A stretch of DNA of 10,163 nucleotides, from assembly GCA_021790295.1 (NCBI GenBank), contig JAJYIC010000063.1, forward strand, positions 1 to 10,163, written 5' to 3'. Numbering within the stretch: the first letter of the stretch is position 1; each line of letters starts with the position of its first letter. Source of the DNA: Pseudomonadota bacterium. GTDB lineage: Bacteria > Pseudomonadota > Alphaproteobacteria > ATCC43930 > CGMCC-115725. The position numbers were made by a program, and so were the translations under genes. Below the pieces are notes generated by a model. That model saw only the letters and a list, made by a program, of their open reading frames with translations, made no database searches and was not told the DNA's origin. Below, in pieces: positions 1-6,330 of the stretch.

Positions 1-26
1 TGTCGGCGACAAATCGACTTCACCAT
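1..26 (-). CDS. 5' end of an unidentified gene leaving the left edge
   Basis: Only eight codons are visible (M-V-K-S-I-C-R-R), so no function can be given. The start is chosen because the minus strand reads TTGAGGGGGTCGATATG: a purine-rich GAGGGGG Shine-Dalgarno sits five bases before the ATG, one of the better ribosome sites in the window. The frame stays open to the edge. If real, it is the first gene downstream of the Fnr/FixK site at 281-294 on that strand and would have a leader of roughly 220 bases. The alternative is that the ATG is a chance match and the true gene starts further left. Confidence 0.4.
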
Positions 27-524
27 ATCGACCCCCTCAACGGTTATGCAGTCACGAAACGCGCCTCGCTCGCCGGTTCCGATACCGGAAACGGGGAACG
101 CCAACCGCCCATGGCTTCGACGGCGGCAAAAACCCTCGCGCCTGGACGAGCGCGAAACCACCGAGACATGGGCCAAGGGAGGCTGCCGGCCGCCGGCGAA
201 GACATCGCCTCAGGCAGGCAAGGCCTCTGCGCGCAGCTCATCGGCCCGCTTCGACGTTAGCGCCTGTTCCAGGGGTCGAATTGATTCAGATCAATTTCGC
301 GGGTTGACCCTTCGCGTCTCGACCGAGGTGCCGACGGTCCCGATCGGGGAGGCCCGGCATTGCCGAGACCGTCGCCAACGAGCGTCGAGGCTCGGCCGCG
401 GAGGAGCCTCGTGGGGAGGCAAGGGCTAGGGCGATCGGCGGCCGCGGAACGATCGCCTCTGCCCGCAGGCCGCCCCCGCGAGAAGCTTCGGGGAAACTTC
501 GGCCCTTTGCCGCCGCCAAACTGC
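27..524. other. Long stretch without a convincing gene
   Basis: About 500 bases separate the left-edge gene start from tRNA-Glu. Frames open here on both strands (for example 46-429 plus and 44-241 minus), but their translations are rich in Arg, Pro, Ser and Ala, show no domain-like pattern and lack good ribosome sites. The only strong signal is the Fnr/FixK-type palindrome at 281-294. A small inverted repeat, TTCCG-ATAC-CGGAA, lies near 87-100 without a following T-run. The stretch may hold a long untranslated leader or a small RNA, which cannot be decided from sequence alone. Confidence 0.5.
281..294 (-). promoter_or_regulatory. Fnr/FixK-family binding site
   Basis: The bases TTGATTCAGATCAA match the Fnr/FixK half-sites TTGAT-N4-ATCAA at all ten defined positions. 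In alphaproteobacteria such sites bind FixK, FnrN or related CRP-family activators under low oxygen. The palindrome has no intrinsic direction; minus is preferred. A site centred 41.5 bases before a transcript start would put initiation near base 246, with a weak -10 candidate TAACGT at 254-259. The next gene that way starts at 26. In the plus direction no good -10 appears and no gene is served before the oppositely oriented tRNA. The site itself is clear; its target is inference. Confidence 0.7.
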
Positions 525-600
525 TGGCGTCCCCAAGGGGATTCGAACCCCTGTTTTCGCCGTGAAAGGGCGATGTCCTGGGCCTCTAGACGATGGGGAC
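525..600 (-). tRNA. tRNA-Glu (anticodon TTC)
   Basis: The 76-base minus-strand sequence folds into a complete cloverleaf. It has a 7-bp acceptor stem GTCCCCA/TGGGGAC, a GTCT/GGAC D-stem and an anticodon stem TCGCC/GGCGA around loop CTTTCAC. A four-base variable region follows, then a T-arm AGGGG-TTCGAAT-CCCCT, discriminator G and an encoded CCA at 525-527. The anticodon TTC (plus-strand 564-566) reads GAA and GAG, so the gene is tRNA-Glu. No copy of its 3' end appears elsewhere in the window, so there is no sign of an island integrated at it here. Confidence 0.98.
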
Positions 601-616
601 CCCCGGCTCCGGTTCC

Positions 617-647
617 TCTTAAGGCCGCGGCCAAAGGAAATCAACAA
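617..647 (-). promoter_or_regulatory. Possible promoter of tRNA-Glu
   Basis: On the minus strand TTGTTG (642-647) lies 19 bases before TTAAGA (617-622), which ends 16 bases before the first base of the tRNA at 600. Both hexamers are imperfect and the spacer is slightly long, so this is only a plausible sigma-70-type promoter. It lies in the 79-base gap shared with bluB on the other strand. Confidence 0.3.
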
Positions 648-679
648 CCGGCGCCCTCGAAGCGCGCCTTGCGCTCCAA

Positions 680-1345
680 ATGCGAAAGCGCCACTCTTCG
701 GCGATGCCTCTCGCGCCCCGCTTCGACAACGAGTTCCGCGCCTCTTTCGCTCTCCTTCTCGCCTGGAGGCGCGACGTGCGGCGCTTCCGCCGAGATCCCT
801 TGCCCGATGGCGCGATCGAAAGGCTCATCGCCCTTGCCTCTCTTGCCCCTTCGGTCGGCCTTTCCGAGCCTTGGCGCTTTGTCCTCGTCGAGGACGAGAA
901 GCGGCGCCAGGCGATACGCCGCAACTTCGCCGCCGCCAACGCCGCCGCCCTCGCCGCGCAGGCGCCCGAACGCGCCGGGACTTATGCCCAACTGAAGCTC
1001 GCGGGGCTCGATGATGCGCCTTGTCACCTCGCCCTTTTCGCCGACCGTTCGACCGAAAAGGGCCACGGCGCCGGGCGCCACAGCATGCCCGAGACCATCG
1101 AATATTCCGCCGTTGCGGCGATCAATACGCTGTGGCTTGCCGCGCGCGCCGAAGGGATCGGCCTCGGCTGGGTCTCGATCCTCGAACCGGAAAGCATCGC
1201 GACTATCCTCGATGTGCCGCGGGAATGGAAATTCATCGGCTATTTCTGCATCGGCTTTCCCGAAGCCGAAGACGACACCCCGGAATTCGAACGCCTCGGT
1301 TGGGAGAAAAGAGAGAAGCCGTCGCTTTTTCTCCTTCGGCGTTGA
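680..1345 (+). CDS. bluB: 5,6-dimethylbenzimidazole synthase (BluB)
   Basis: BluB is a nitroreductase-fold enzyme that uses oxygen to fragment reduced FMN into 5,6-dimethylbenzimidazole, the lower ligand of cobalamin. At 221 residues the length fits the family. Diagnostic blocks are RRDVRRFRRDPLP (30-42), with the Asp corresponding to the catalytic Asp32 of Sinorhizobium BluB, and LAPSVGLSEPWRFVLV (55-70). Further on are KLAGLDDAPCHLALF (106-120), GRHSMPETIEYSAVAAIN (132-149) and LWLAARAEGIGLGWVSIL (151-168), whose Ser corresponds to the second key residue. The start is uncertain: neither ATG at 680 nor the in-frame ATG at 704 has a clear Shine-Dalgarno. No other cobalamin gene and no B12 riboswitch are seen beside it. 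Sure of family; the exact start is open. Confidence 0.93.
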   Translation: MRKRHSSAMPLAPRFDNEFRASFALLLAWRRDVRRFRRDPLPDGAIERLIALASLAPSVGLSEPWRFVLVEDEKRRQAIRRNFAAANAAALAAQAPERAGTYAQLKLAGLDDAPCHLALFADRSTEKGHGAGRHSMPETIEYSAVAAINTLWLAARAEGIGLGWVSILEPESIATILDVPREWKFIGYFCIGFPEAEDDTPEFERLGWEKREKPSLFLLRR

Positions 1346-1623
1346 AAGGCCGGCGAAAAAGCCTCTGCCGGGCGGCCGCCTTGCGCGCCCCGGGAGGGGA
1401 TGCGATGGGCGGGCGGCACCTCGCCGAGACCCTTCGTGAAAATCTTCTTTCCCACCCGTTGCAGGGAGAAACCGAGGGCGGCGCAACCGGCTCGGAGGGA
1501 CCGTTGGCGATAGAGAGTTGCCGCGGGGGGCGGTTTGCGGGGAATCCTCTCGCCTCGACCCGTTCAGGGGTTTCCTCATAGCAGAACCTCCCTGCCGCAA
1601 GCGAAAAAGGAAAGGCGCGAGAG
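1346..1623. other. Intergenic region between bluB and the LLM oxidoreductase
   Basis: This 278-base gap shows no credible gene and no clean terminator or promoter. Around 1447-1470 there is an imperfect inverted repeat, CTTTCCC facing GGGAGAA, with a nine-to-ten-base loop. It resembles the small palindromic repeats scattered between genes in many GC-rich proteobacteria, but no second copy lies in the window to confirm that. Confidence 0.35.
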
Positions 1624-2664
1624 ATGCGTATCTTTACGACCCTGCCGCAAGAAGATCTGAAACAGGTTGCCGCGGCTTCGAGGTCTCTCGAAAGGGAAGG
1701 GTACGACGGCGTCATCACCGCGGAAAACAAGCATGATCCCTTTCTCTCTTTGGCCATCGCGGCGGCCGAAACCGAGCGCATCGAGCTTCATACCGGGGTT
1801 GCGATCGCCTTTGCCCGCTCGCCCATGGCCGTCGCCGAAGCCGGCTGGGACCTCGCCTCGGCTTCGGGCGGGCGTTTTGTCCTGGGTCTCGGTTCTCAGG
1901 TGCGCGCCCATAACGAAAGGCGCTTTTCCGTGCCCTGGTCGCCTCCCGCCCCGCGCCTTCGCGAATACGTCCGCGCGCTTGCCGCCATCTGGCGCTCATG
2001 GAAGACGGGCGAAAGGCTTTCCTTCGAAGGCAAGCATTACCGCTTCACCTTGATGACCCCCAATTTCACCCCCGAACCGATCGCACCGCCCTCCCCGGCG
2101 ATGACGATCGCCGCGGTCGGTCCGGCGATGCTCAAAGTCGCCGGGGAGGAATGCGACGGCGTCAAGCTTCACGGCTTTTGCACGCGGCGCTATCTCGAAG
2201 AGGCGGTCCTGCCGGTTCTTTTGCAGGGTCTCGCCAAGGCGGGAAAGAGCCGGGAGGACTTCGAGATATCGGGCGGCGGTTTTTTGGCGATGGGACCCGA
2301 CGAGGCGGCGGTCGCGCGGATGTTCGAATGGGTGCGTTCGCGGGTCGCGTTTTACGGTTCGACCCCGGCCTATTATCCGGTTTTCGCCGTTCACGGCCTC
2401 GAAGACCTGGGGATGAAGCTCAACCGTTTGACGCGCGAAGGGCGCTGGACCGAGATGGCCCGGGAGGTGCCCGACGATGTCGTCCATCTTTTCGCCGCGG
2501 TCGGCCGCTTCGACGAGATTGCCGCGGCGATCGAGAGGCGTTTCGGGGGTCTCGTCGACGCCATCAACCTGCGCGCGACGCCCGCGATGCCGGGACGGTA
2601 TCCGCCCGATCTTCTCGCCGAGATACGCCGCATTCCCCACCTCTTCCGCGGGTTCAATCATTGA
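1624..2664 (+). CDS. LLM-class flavin-dependent oxidoreductase (F420-type family)
   Basis: This 346-residue protein belongs to the luciferase-like monooxygenase (TIM-barrel) superfamily and most resembles the group named TIGR03617, 'F420-dependent oxidoreductase, MSMEG_2256 family'. The evidence is the early block EREGYDGVITAENKHDPF (23-40), then ERIELHTGVAIAFARSPM (51-68), SGGRFVLGLGSQVRAHNERR (81-100), ALAAIWRSWKTGERLSFEGK (118-137) and AAVGPAMLKVAGEECDG (163-179). Members use FMN or F420; which one applies here, and the substrate, cannot be read from the sequence. The ATG is preceded by AAAGGAAAGG at a workable distance, and upstream frames add nothing family-like. Its last 11 bases overlap the end of the convergent methyltransferase gene. 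Confidence 0.88.
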   Translation: MRIFTTLPQEDLKQVAAASRSLEREGYDGVITAENKHDPFLSLAIAAAETERIELHTGVAIAFARSPMAVAEAGWDLASASGGRFVLGLGSQVRAHNERRFSVPWSPPAPRLREYVRALAAIWRSWKTGERLSFEGKHYRFTLMTPNFTPEPIAPPSPAMTIAAVGPAMLKVAGEECDGVKLHGFCTRRYLEEAVLPVLLQGLAKAGKSREDFEISGGGFLAMGPDEAAVARMFEWVRSRVAFYGSTPAYYPVFAVHGLEDLGMKLNRLTREGRWTEMAREVPDDVVHLFAAVGRFDEIAAAIERRFGGLVDAINLRATPAMPGRYPPDLLAEIRRIPHLFRGFNH

Positions 2665-3289
2665 CGGAAAGGGTGGGGCGGGCGCGCCCTTCGCTCATAT
2701 AAGTCAAAAGGCGGGGCCCGCGGATCGTAAAATGGCCGAGTTCGAGGATTTCGAAACCGGCCTCGCGCAGAAGCGCTTCGGGATTGCGGTCGAGATGACA
2801 GCCTCCGGCAAGAGGGCGCCACCAAGGGGAAAGGCGGCGCTGCCAAAGCGCAAGCCGCGGATCGGGCGAGAGCCCGTGTTCGAGAAAGAAAAGCTCGGCT
2901 GCGGGCTTCAGCACCCGGCGCAATTCGACCAGGGCTTGCAAAGGCTCGGCGATCGAACAGAGGGTCCAGGTCATGATCGCCGCGTCGACGCTTGCCGCGG
3001 GAAGCGGCAGGGCGCTTGCCGAGCCTTCGACGAGAAAGGCCGGAACGGCCGCCGCGGCGGCCTGCCGGCGCGCCATGCGCAGAAGAGGCTCGGAAGGGTC
3101 GAGGCCGACGACAACGCTCGCCTCCCCGGCGTAAAACGGGAGATTGCGGCCCGAACCGACGCCGATTTCGAGAACCCGGCCGTGCGCCTTGGGGACGAGG
3201 CGGCGGCGGCCGTCGAGAAGCCTTTCCTGGCGCATCGCCCAATCGAGAAGCGCCGGCAAGATGCGGCTCCCGTAAAGACCCATTGTCAC
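2654..3289 (-). CDS. Class I SAM-dependent methyltransferase
   Basis: The 211-residue protein has the Rossmann methyltransferase layout. Motif I is VLEIGVGSGRNLPFY (39-53); the acidic ribose-binding residue is Asp64 in VVGLDPSEP. The block GSASALPLPAASVDAAIMTW (89-108) and the strand ELFFLEHG (132-139) follow. The tail WQRRLSPWWRPLAGGCHLDR (149-168) resembles small lipid- or METTL7/UbiE-like methyltransferases, so a hydrophobic small molecule or phospholipid substrate is possible but unproven. The GTG start at 3289 overlaps the nnrS stop as GTGA; an ATG at 3283, two bases after that stop, is an equally good alternative. The arrangement implies co-transcription and translational coupling with nnrS. 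Confidence 0.88.
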   Translation of the reverse strand: MTMGLYGSRILPALLDWAMRQERLLDGRRRLVPKAHGRVLEIGVGSGRNLPFYAGEASVVVGLDPSEPLLRMARRQAAAAAVPAFLVEGSASALPLPAASVDAAIMTWTLCSIAEPLQALVELRRVLKPAAELFFLEHGLSPDPRLALWQRRLSPWWRPLAGGCHLDRNPEALLREAGFEILELGHFTIRGPRLLTYMSEGRARPTLSVND

Positions 3290-4500
3290 AGAGGCCGGGT
3301 GCGCTCACCGCGCACCCTGGGCGCCGCCAATGCCGGGCCATAAGCAAAGGCGAAAAGAAGAAAGGCCGCGCTCCACGCCGTCCCCGCGAGAAAGAGAACG
3401 AAAAGAGCGTGCCCTGCGGCGAGAGGCGACAAGAGGCGCAAAAGCGCCGCCAAAGTAACGAAAACATAGATCGCCTGCGTTCTCGGTCCCGCGGCGAGAG
3501 GGCGCCCAGTGTGGCCAAGAGAGGCGCGGGTCATCACCGCCAGCGTCATCGTGCCGATGGCGCCGGCCGTCAAGGCGTGAAGGGCCGCCGTCTGCGGCAG
3601 AAACGGCACGATCCGATCGAGGCCGAGAAGAAAAAGGCCAAAAGCAAGCCAACCGTAACCGAGATGAAGAACGAGAAGCAAAGGGTCGGAAAACGTCGCC
3701 GCCCCGCGCCAGCGGGCAAGGCGAAAGGCAAGGGCAAGCCCGGCGAGAAGGGCAATTGGCGGGGTTGCTCGTCCTTCGGGCGCCACGACCCAAAAGGCGA
3801 GAGCGAGCCCCACCGCCGCGAGAGCGGCGCGATCGAAAGCGCCAAAAGAGGCGGGGGCCGCGCTCTGCGGCTTTTCTTTCTTGAGCCAGTTGCGGGTAAA
3901 GCTCGGGATGATGCGGCCGCCGACAAAACTGATCAGCATCAGAAGAGTGGCGATGCCGAGACGGTTTCCGAACGGGGCGGTGCGGGCAAGGCCGAGCGCT
4001 TCGAGATGAACGAGAAGATTGGCGGCAAAAAGCGAGGAGAGCGCCGCCACCATCGGCAGATTGCGCCAGTTGCGCCCGGCGACGATCTCGCGGGCGACGA
4101 CGAGGAGAAAGAGGAAGGGAAAGGAAAGGTCGACAAGAGCCGCCAAAGGCTCTCCGATCCGCGCCGAAAAGAAGACCGCGGCGCGTCCCGAAAGCCACAG
4201 AAGAAGAAGGCCCAAAAGCGGCGGCCCTTCGAGAGGCATGCGTCCCGTCCAGTTGGGGATGGCGGTCAACAAAAACCCCGCGACCACCGCCGCGCCATAA
4301 CCGAAGACCATTTCGTGGACATGCCAGAAGAGCGCCGGAAGCGCGCTCGGCAAACCGCTTTCCCCGGAAAAGGCGAGAAGCCAAAGCGGGATCGCCACAG
4401 CCGACCAGATCGACGCGAAAAGAAAGAAAGGCCTGAACCCGGCCGCAAGAAAAGCCGGCCCTCCATCTCTCCGGTAACGCGGGATACCCGCCATCGGCAT
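3286..4500 (-). CDS. nnrS: NnrS family haem-copper membrane protein
   Basis: NnrS proteins are polytopic inner-membrane haem- and copper-binding proteins that protect against nitric oxide and related stress; many are controlled by NO- or oxygen-responsive CRP/Fnr regulators. The 404-residue product has about twelve hydrophobic segments and the signature blocks. These are PAFLAAGFRPFFLF near the N-terminus (15-28), ALFWHVHEMVFGYGAA (56-71), GFLLTAIPNWTGR (75-87), GGRIIPSFTRNWL (194-206) and ALHALTAGAIGTMTL (306-320), then AVMTRASLGHTGRP (321-334). Candidate metal-site histidines are 60, 62, 165, 308 and 330. The start at 4500 (or 4494) follows GAGGAAAG; a longer frame to 4572 adds an unrelated Arg-rich stretch. 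No Fnr-like site is visible in its own 140-base upstream gap. Confidence 0.93.
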   Translation of the reverse strand: MPMAGIPRYRRDGGPAFLAAGFRPFFLFASIWSAVAIPLWLLAFSGESGLPSALPALFWHVHEMVFGYGAAVVAGFLLTAIPNWTGRMPLEGPPLLGLLLLWLSGRAAVFFSARIGEPLAALVDLSFPFLFLLVVAREIVAGRNWRNLPMVAALSSLFAANLLVHLEALGLARTAPFGNRLGIATLLMLISFVGGRIIPSFTRNWLKKEKPQSAAPASFGAFDRAALAAVGLALAFWVVAPEGRATPPIALLAGLALAFRLARWRGAATFSDPLLLVLHLGYGWLAFGLFLLGLDRIVPFLPQTAALHALTAGAIGTMTLAVMTRASLGHTGRPLAAGPRTQAIYVFVTLAALLRLLSPLAAGHALFVLFLAGTAWSAAFLLFAFAYGPALAAPRVRGERTRPL

Positions 4501-4503
4501 CTT

Positions 4504-4526
4504 TCCTCGATGCGATCCTCGATGCG
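4504..4526 (-). repeat. Tandem 12-bp repeat duplicating the nnrS ribosome site
   Basis: Two copies of TCCTCGATGCG (4504-4514 and 4516-4526) sit one base apart, giving a 12-base period. Read on the minus strand each copy ends in CGAGGA. The copy nearer the gene supplies the Shine-Dalgarno of nnrS, and the other supplies a second GAGGA 12 bases further upstream. The likely origin is slippage; an effect on translation is inference. Confidence 0.7.
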
Positions 4527-4603
4527 GGAAGAGATGTCGTCGGGATAACGCGCGGTGCAAGCCCCGCGACAAAGAGCGCCCGAGAGGATAAAAGGCCTCG
4601 TCT

Positions 4604-4622
4604 GCGCTCCAAGCGCGTTTTT
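4604..4622 (+). other. Short hairpin followed by five T residues
   Basis: GCGCT-CCA-AGCGC (4604-4616) can fold into a 5-bp stem, with a G and then TTTTT at 4618-4622, just before the AAAGGAGGAGC Shine-Dalgarno of the ferredoxin reductase. The form is that of a weak intrinsic terminator or attenuator in the leader. The stem is short and the next gene starts only 18 bases on, so it may be chance. Confidence 0.25.
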
Positions 4623-4640
4623 CTGCCGCAAAGGAGGAGC

Positions 4641-5864
4641 ATGAAGGAGAGCGCGATCCACCTCGTTCTCGGCGCCGGGCTTGCCGGAACTTCTGCGGCT
4701 TTGGCGATGCGCGAATCCGGGTTCGAAGGGCGCATCCTTCTCATCGGCGAAGAAAAAGAGCTTCCTTACGACCGCCCGCCTTTGTCGAAAGCGGTCCTCT
4801 CCGCCGCCGAACCAAAGCTCCCCTATCTCCACCCGGAAAGCCTTTACGCGGAACGCGGGATCGAGGTGATGAGAGGCTGCCGGGCCGAGGAAATCGACCT
4901 TAAGGCGCACCGGTTGCGGTTGAGCGATGGGCAAAGCCTCTCTTACGACCGCCTTCTCGTTGCGACGGGAGGGCGCGCGCGCCTTCTTCCCGTTCCCGGA
5001 GGAGAAAGCGCGTTCACTTTGCGCAGCCTTGGCGAAGCTCTCGCCTTGCGCTCTCTTCTCCGCGAAACCTCGCGCCTTGCCATCGTCGGCGCCGGCGTCA
5101 TCGGCCTCGAAGTCGCTTCGAGCGCGCGCGCACTCGGGCGCAATGTGATCGTGGTCGAGGCTCTCCCGGGGGCTTTGAGCCGCAGCTTCAGCCCGCAGGT
5201 CGCCCGTTTCACCGAAGGACTTCACCGCCGACACGGGGTCGATCTGCGTTTCGGGGTCGCCGTCGAGGCGATCGAGAAGTTGGGGCGCGGTTATCGCATC
5301 CTCTGCGGCGCGGGAGAGGCGGTCGAGGCCGATCTCGTCCTCGCCGGGGTCGGGATGAAGCCGGCGGTCGAACTTGCCGAAGCGGCCGGGATCGCGGCCG
5401 ATCAAGGCATCCTTTGCGACGAATTCGGCCGCACTTCGGCCGCGGACGTCTTTGCCGCGGGCGACGTCGCAAGCTTTTGGAGCCCCCGCGACGGCCGGCG
5501 CCAAAGGCTCGAACATTGGCGCCACGCCCTCCAACACGGCGCCGCCGTCGGCCGCGCGATGTGCGGCCACTTGACGCCTTATGACGAGATCCCGTGGTTC
5601 TGGACAGACCAGCACGGGGTCAATTTCCAGACGGGAGGGACGCCGCTTCTGGCCGAGCGCACGGTTTTGCGCGGCTCGATCGAAAGCGGCCGCTTTACCG
5701 CCTTTCACCTCAAAGGGGGGCGCCTTATAGGGGCGACGACGGTCAACGACGGCGGCGCCATGCGCCCCTCTCTCGCTCTCATCGCCGCCGCAAGGCCGGT
5801 TGAAGCCGAAGCGCTCGCCGACGGCAAACGCTCTTTGCGCGAGATCCTCAGAGAAGCCGGGTGA
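4641..5864 (+). CDS. NADH-type ferredoxin reductase, FAD-dependent
   Basis: This 407-residue protein is a two-dinucleotide-fold flavoprotein like the putidaredoxin, rhodocoxin and aromatic-dioxygenase reductases, which move electrons from NAD(P)H to a [2Fe-2S] ferredoxin. The FAD fold starts at VLGAGLAGTSAA (9-20). The family block PYDRPPLSK (42-50) and LLVATGGRAR (105-114) follow. The nucleotide fold is GAGVIGLEVASSA (150-162), with an acidic Glu173 after its second strand that favours NADH. VFAAGDVASF (270-279), EHWRHALQHG (291-300) and PWFWTDQHGVNFQ (318-330) complete the pattern. The ATG follows a strong AAAGGAGGAGC site. It diverges from nnrS and converges with yjbQ. No ferredoxin, P450 or Rieske oxygenase lies nearby, so its partner must be elsewhere. 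Confidence 0.92.
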   Translation: MKESAIHLVLGAGLAGTSAALAMRESGFEGRILLIGEEKELPYDRPPLSKAVLSAAEPKLPYLHPESLYAERGIEVMRGCRAEEIDLKAHRLRLSDGQSLSYDRLLVATGGRARLLPVPGGESAFTLRSLGEALALRSLLRETSRLAIVGAGVIGLEVASSARALGRNVIVVEALPGALSRSFSPQVARFTEGLHRRHGVDLRFGVAVEAIEKLGRGYRILCGAGEAVEADLVLAGVGMKPAVELAEAAGIAADQGILCDEFGRTSAADVFAAGDVASFWSPRDGRRQRLEHWRHALQHGAAVGRAMCGHLTPYDEIPWFWTDQHGVNFQTGGTPLLAERTVLRGSIESGRFTAFHLKGGRLIGATTVNDGGAMRPSLALIAAARPVEAEALADGKRSLREILREAG

Positions 5865-5888
5865 TCGCCGCGACGGCCGCTTTCCGCC

Positions 5889-6308
5889 CTATTCGCCGAT
5901 CAAAGTGAGGTCGAGGACGCGGCGATGGGGCTGGGCGCGGTGTTCCAAAAGAAAGATCCCCTGCCATGTCCCGAGCCGCATCCGGCCCGAGGAAACGGGA
6001 ATGGCGAGCTGCACTTGCGTCAGGGCGCTTTTCAAATGCGCGGGCATGTCGTCGGCGCCTTCCTCGTTGTGCCGGTAAAGCCTCTCCTCTTCGGGGACGA
6101 GACGGCAGAGAAAGGAGAGAAGATCCTCCTTCACTTGCGGCGAGACGTTTTCCTGGATGAGGAGGGACGCCGAGGTATGCGGAAGGAAAAGCGTCAGCAC
6201 GCCTTTACCGACGCCCCCTTTCTCGACCCAGGCCGCGACCTCGCGCGTGATTTCCTTGATCTCGCGCGCGGCGGTCTCGAAAAAGAGGCGGCCTTCGAGG
6301 ATTTGCAA
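5889..6308 (-). CDS. YjbQ/UPF0047 family protein, TTG start
   Basis: From a TTG at 6308 the product has 139 residues, the usual length for YjbQ/UPF0047. The family has a compact fold; weak thiamine-phosphate-synthase activity has been reported for some members, but the physiological role is unsettled. Conserved features are LFLPHTSASLLIQENVSPQV (40-59, His44 and Asn54), YRHNEEGADDMPAHLKSAL (78-96, His80, Asp86-Asp87, His91), and GRMRLGTWQGIFLLEHR (108-124). TTG is chosen because GGGAGG lies six bases upstream and no in-frame ATG gives the family length; the longer frame only adds Arg-rich residues antisense to the HAD gene. It begins 22 bases after the HAD stop and is almost certainly in the same transcript. 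Confidence 0.9.
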   Translation of the reverse strand: MQILEGRLFFETAAREIKEITREVAAWVEKGGVGKGVLTLFLPHTSASLLIQENVSPQVKEDLLSFLCRLVPEEERLYRHNEEGADDMPAHLKSALTQVQLAIPVSSGRMRLGTWQGIFLLEHRAQPHRRVLDLTLIGE

Positions 6309-6330
6309 CCGGGTCCTCCCTTTCTCTCCT

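Noticed and set aside
44..241. 65-codon minus-strand frame just downstream of the predicted Fnr-dependent start
   Set aside because: Position is tempting, but there is no Shine-Dalgarno before the ATG and the sequence is unlike any family I know; kept only as a possible upstream frame.
46..429. 127-codon plus-strand open frame near the left edge
   Set aside because: Composition is Arg/Pro/Ser-rich without domain pattern, there is no ribosome site, and the frame runs through the Fnr/FixK palindrome.
525..600. tRNA-Glu as an island attachment site
   Set aside because: No integrase and no second copy of the tRNA 3' end is present in the window.
600..680. Cobalamin riboswitch ahead of bluB
   Set aside because: The conserved B12-box and core elements are not found, and only 79 bases separate the tRNA from the start codon.
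641..1600. 319-codon minus-strand open frame
   Set aside because: Antisense to bluB with low-complexity charged composition and no recognisable domain.
2992..4548. 518-codon plus-strand open frame
   Set aside because: It lies antisense to nnrS and the methyltransferase, is dominated by Arg, Lys, Glu and Gly, has no domain pattern, and is explained by the codon bias of the real genes.
4266..5708. 480-codon minus-strand open frame
   Set aside because: Antisense shadow of the ferredoxin reductase running into the nnrS 5' end; the opposite strand carries unmistakable family motifs.
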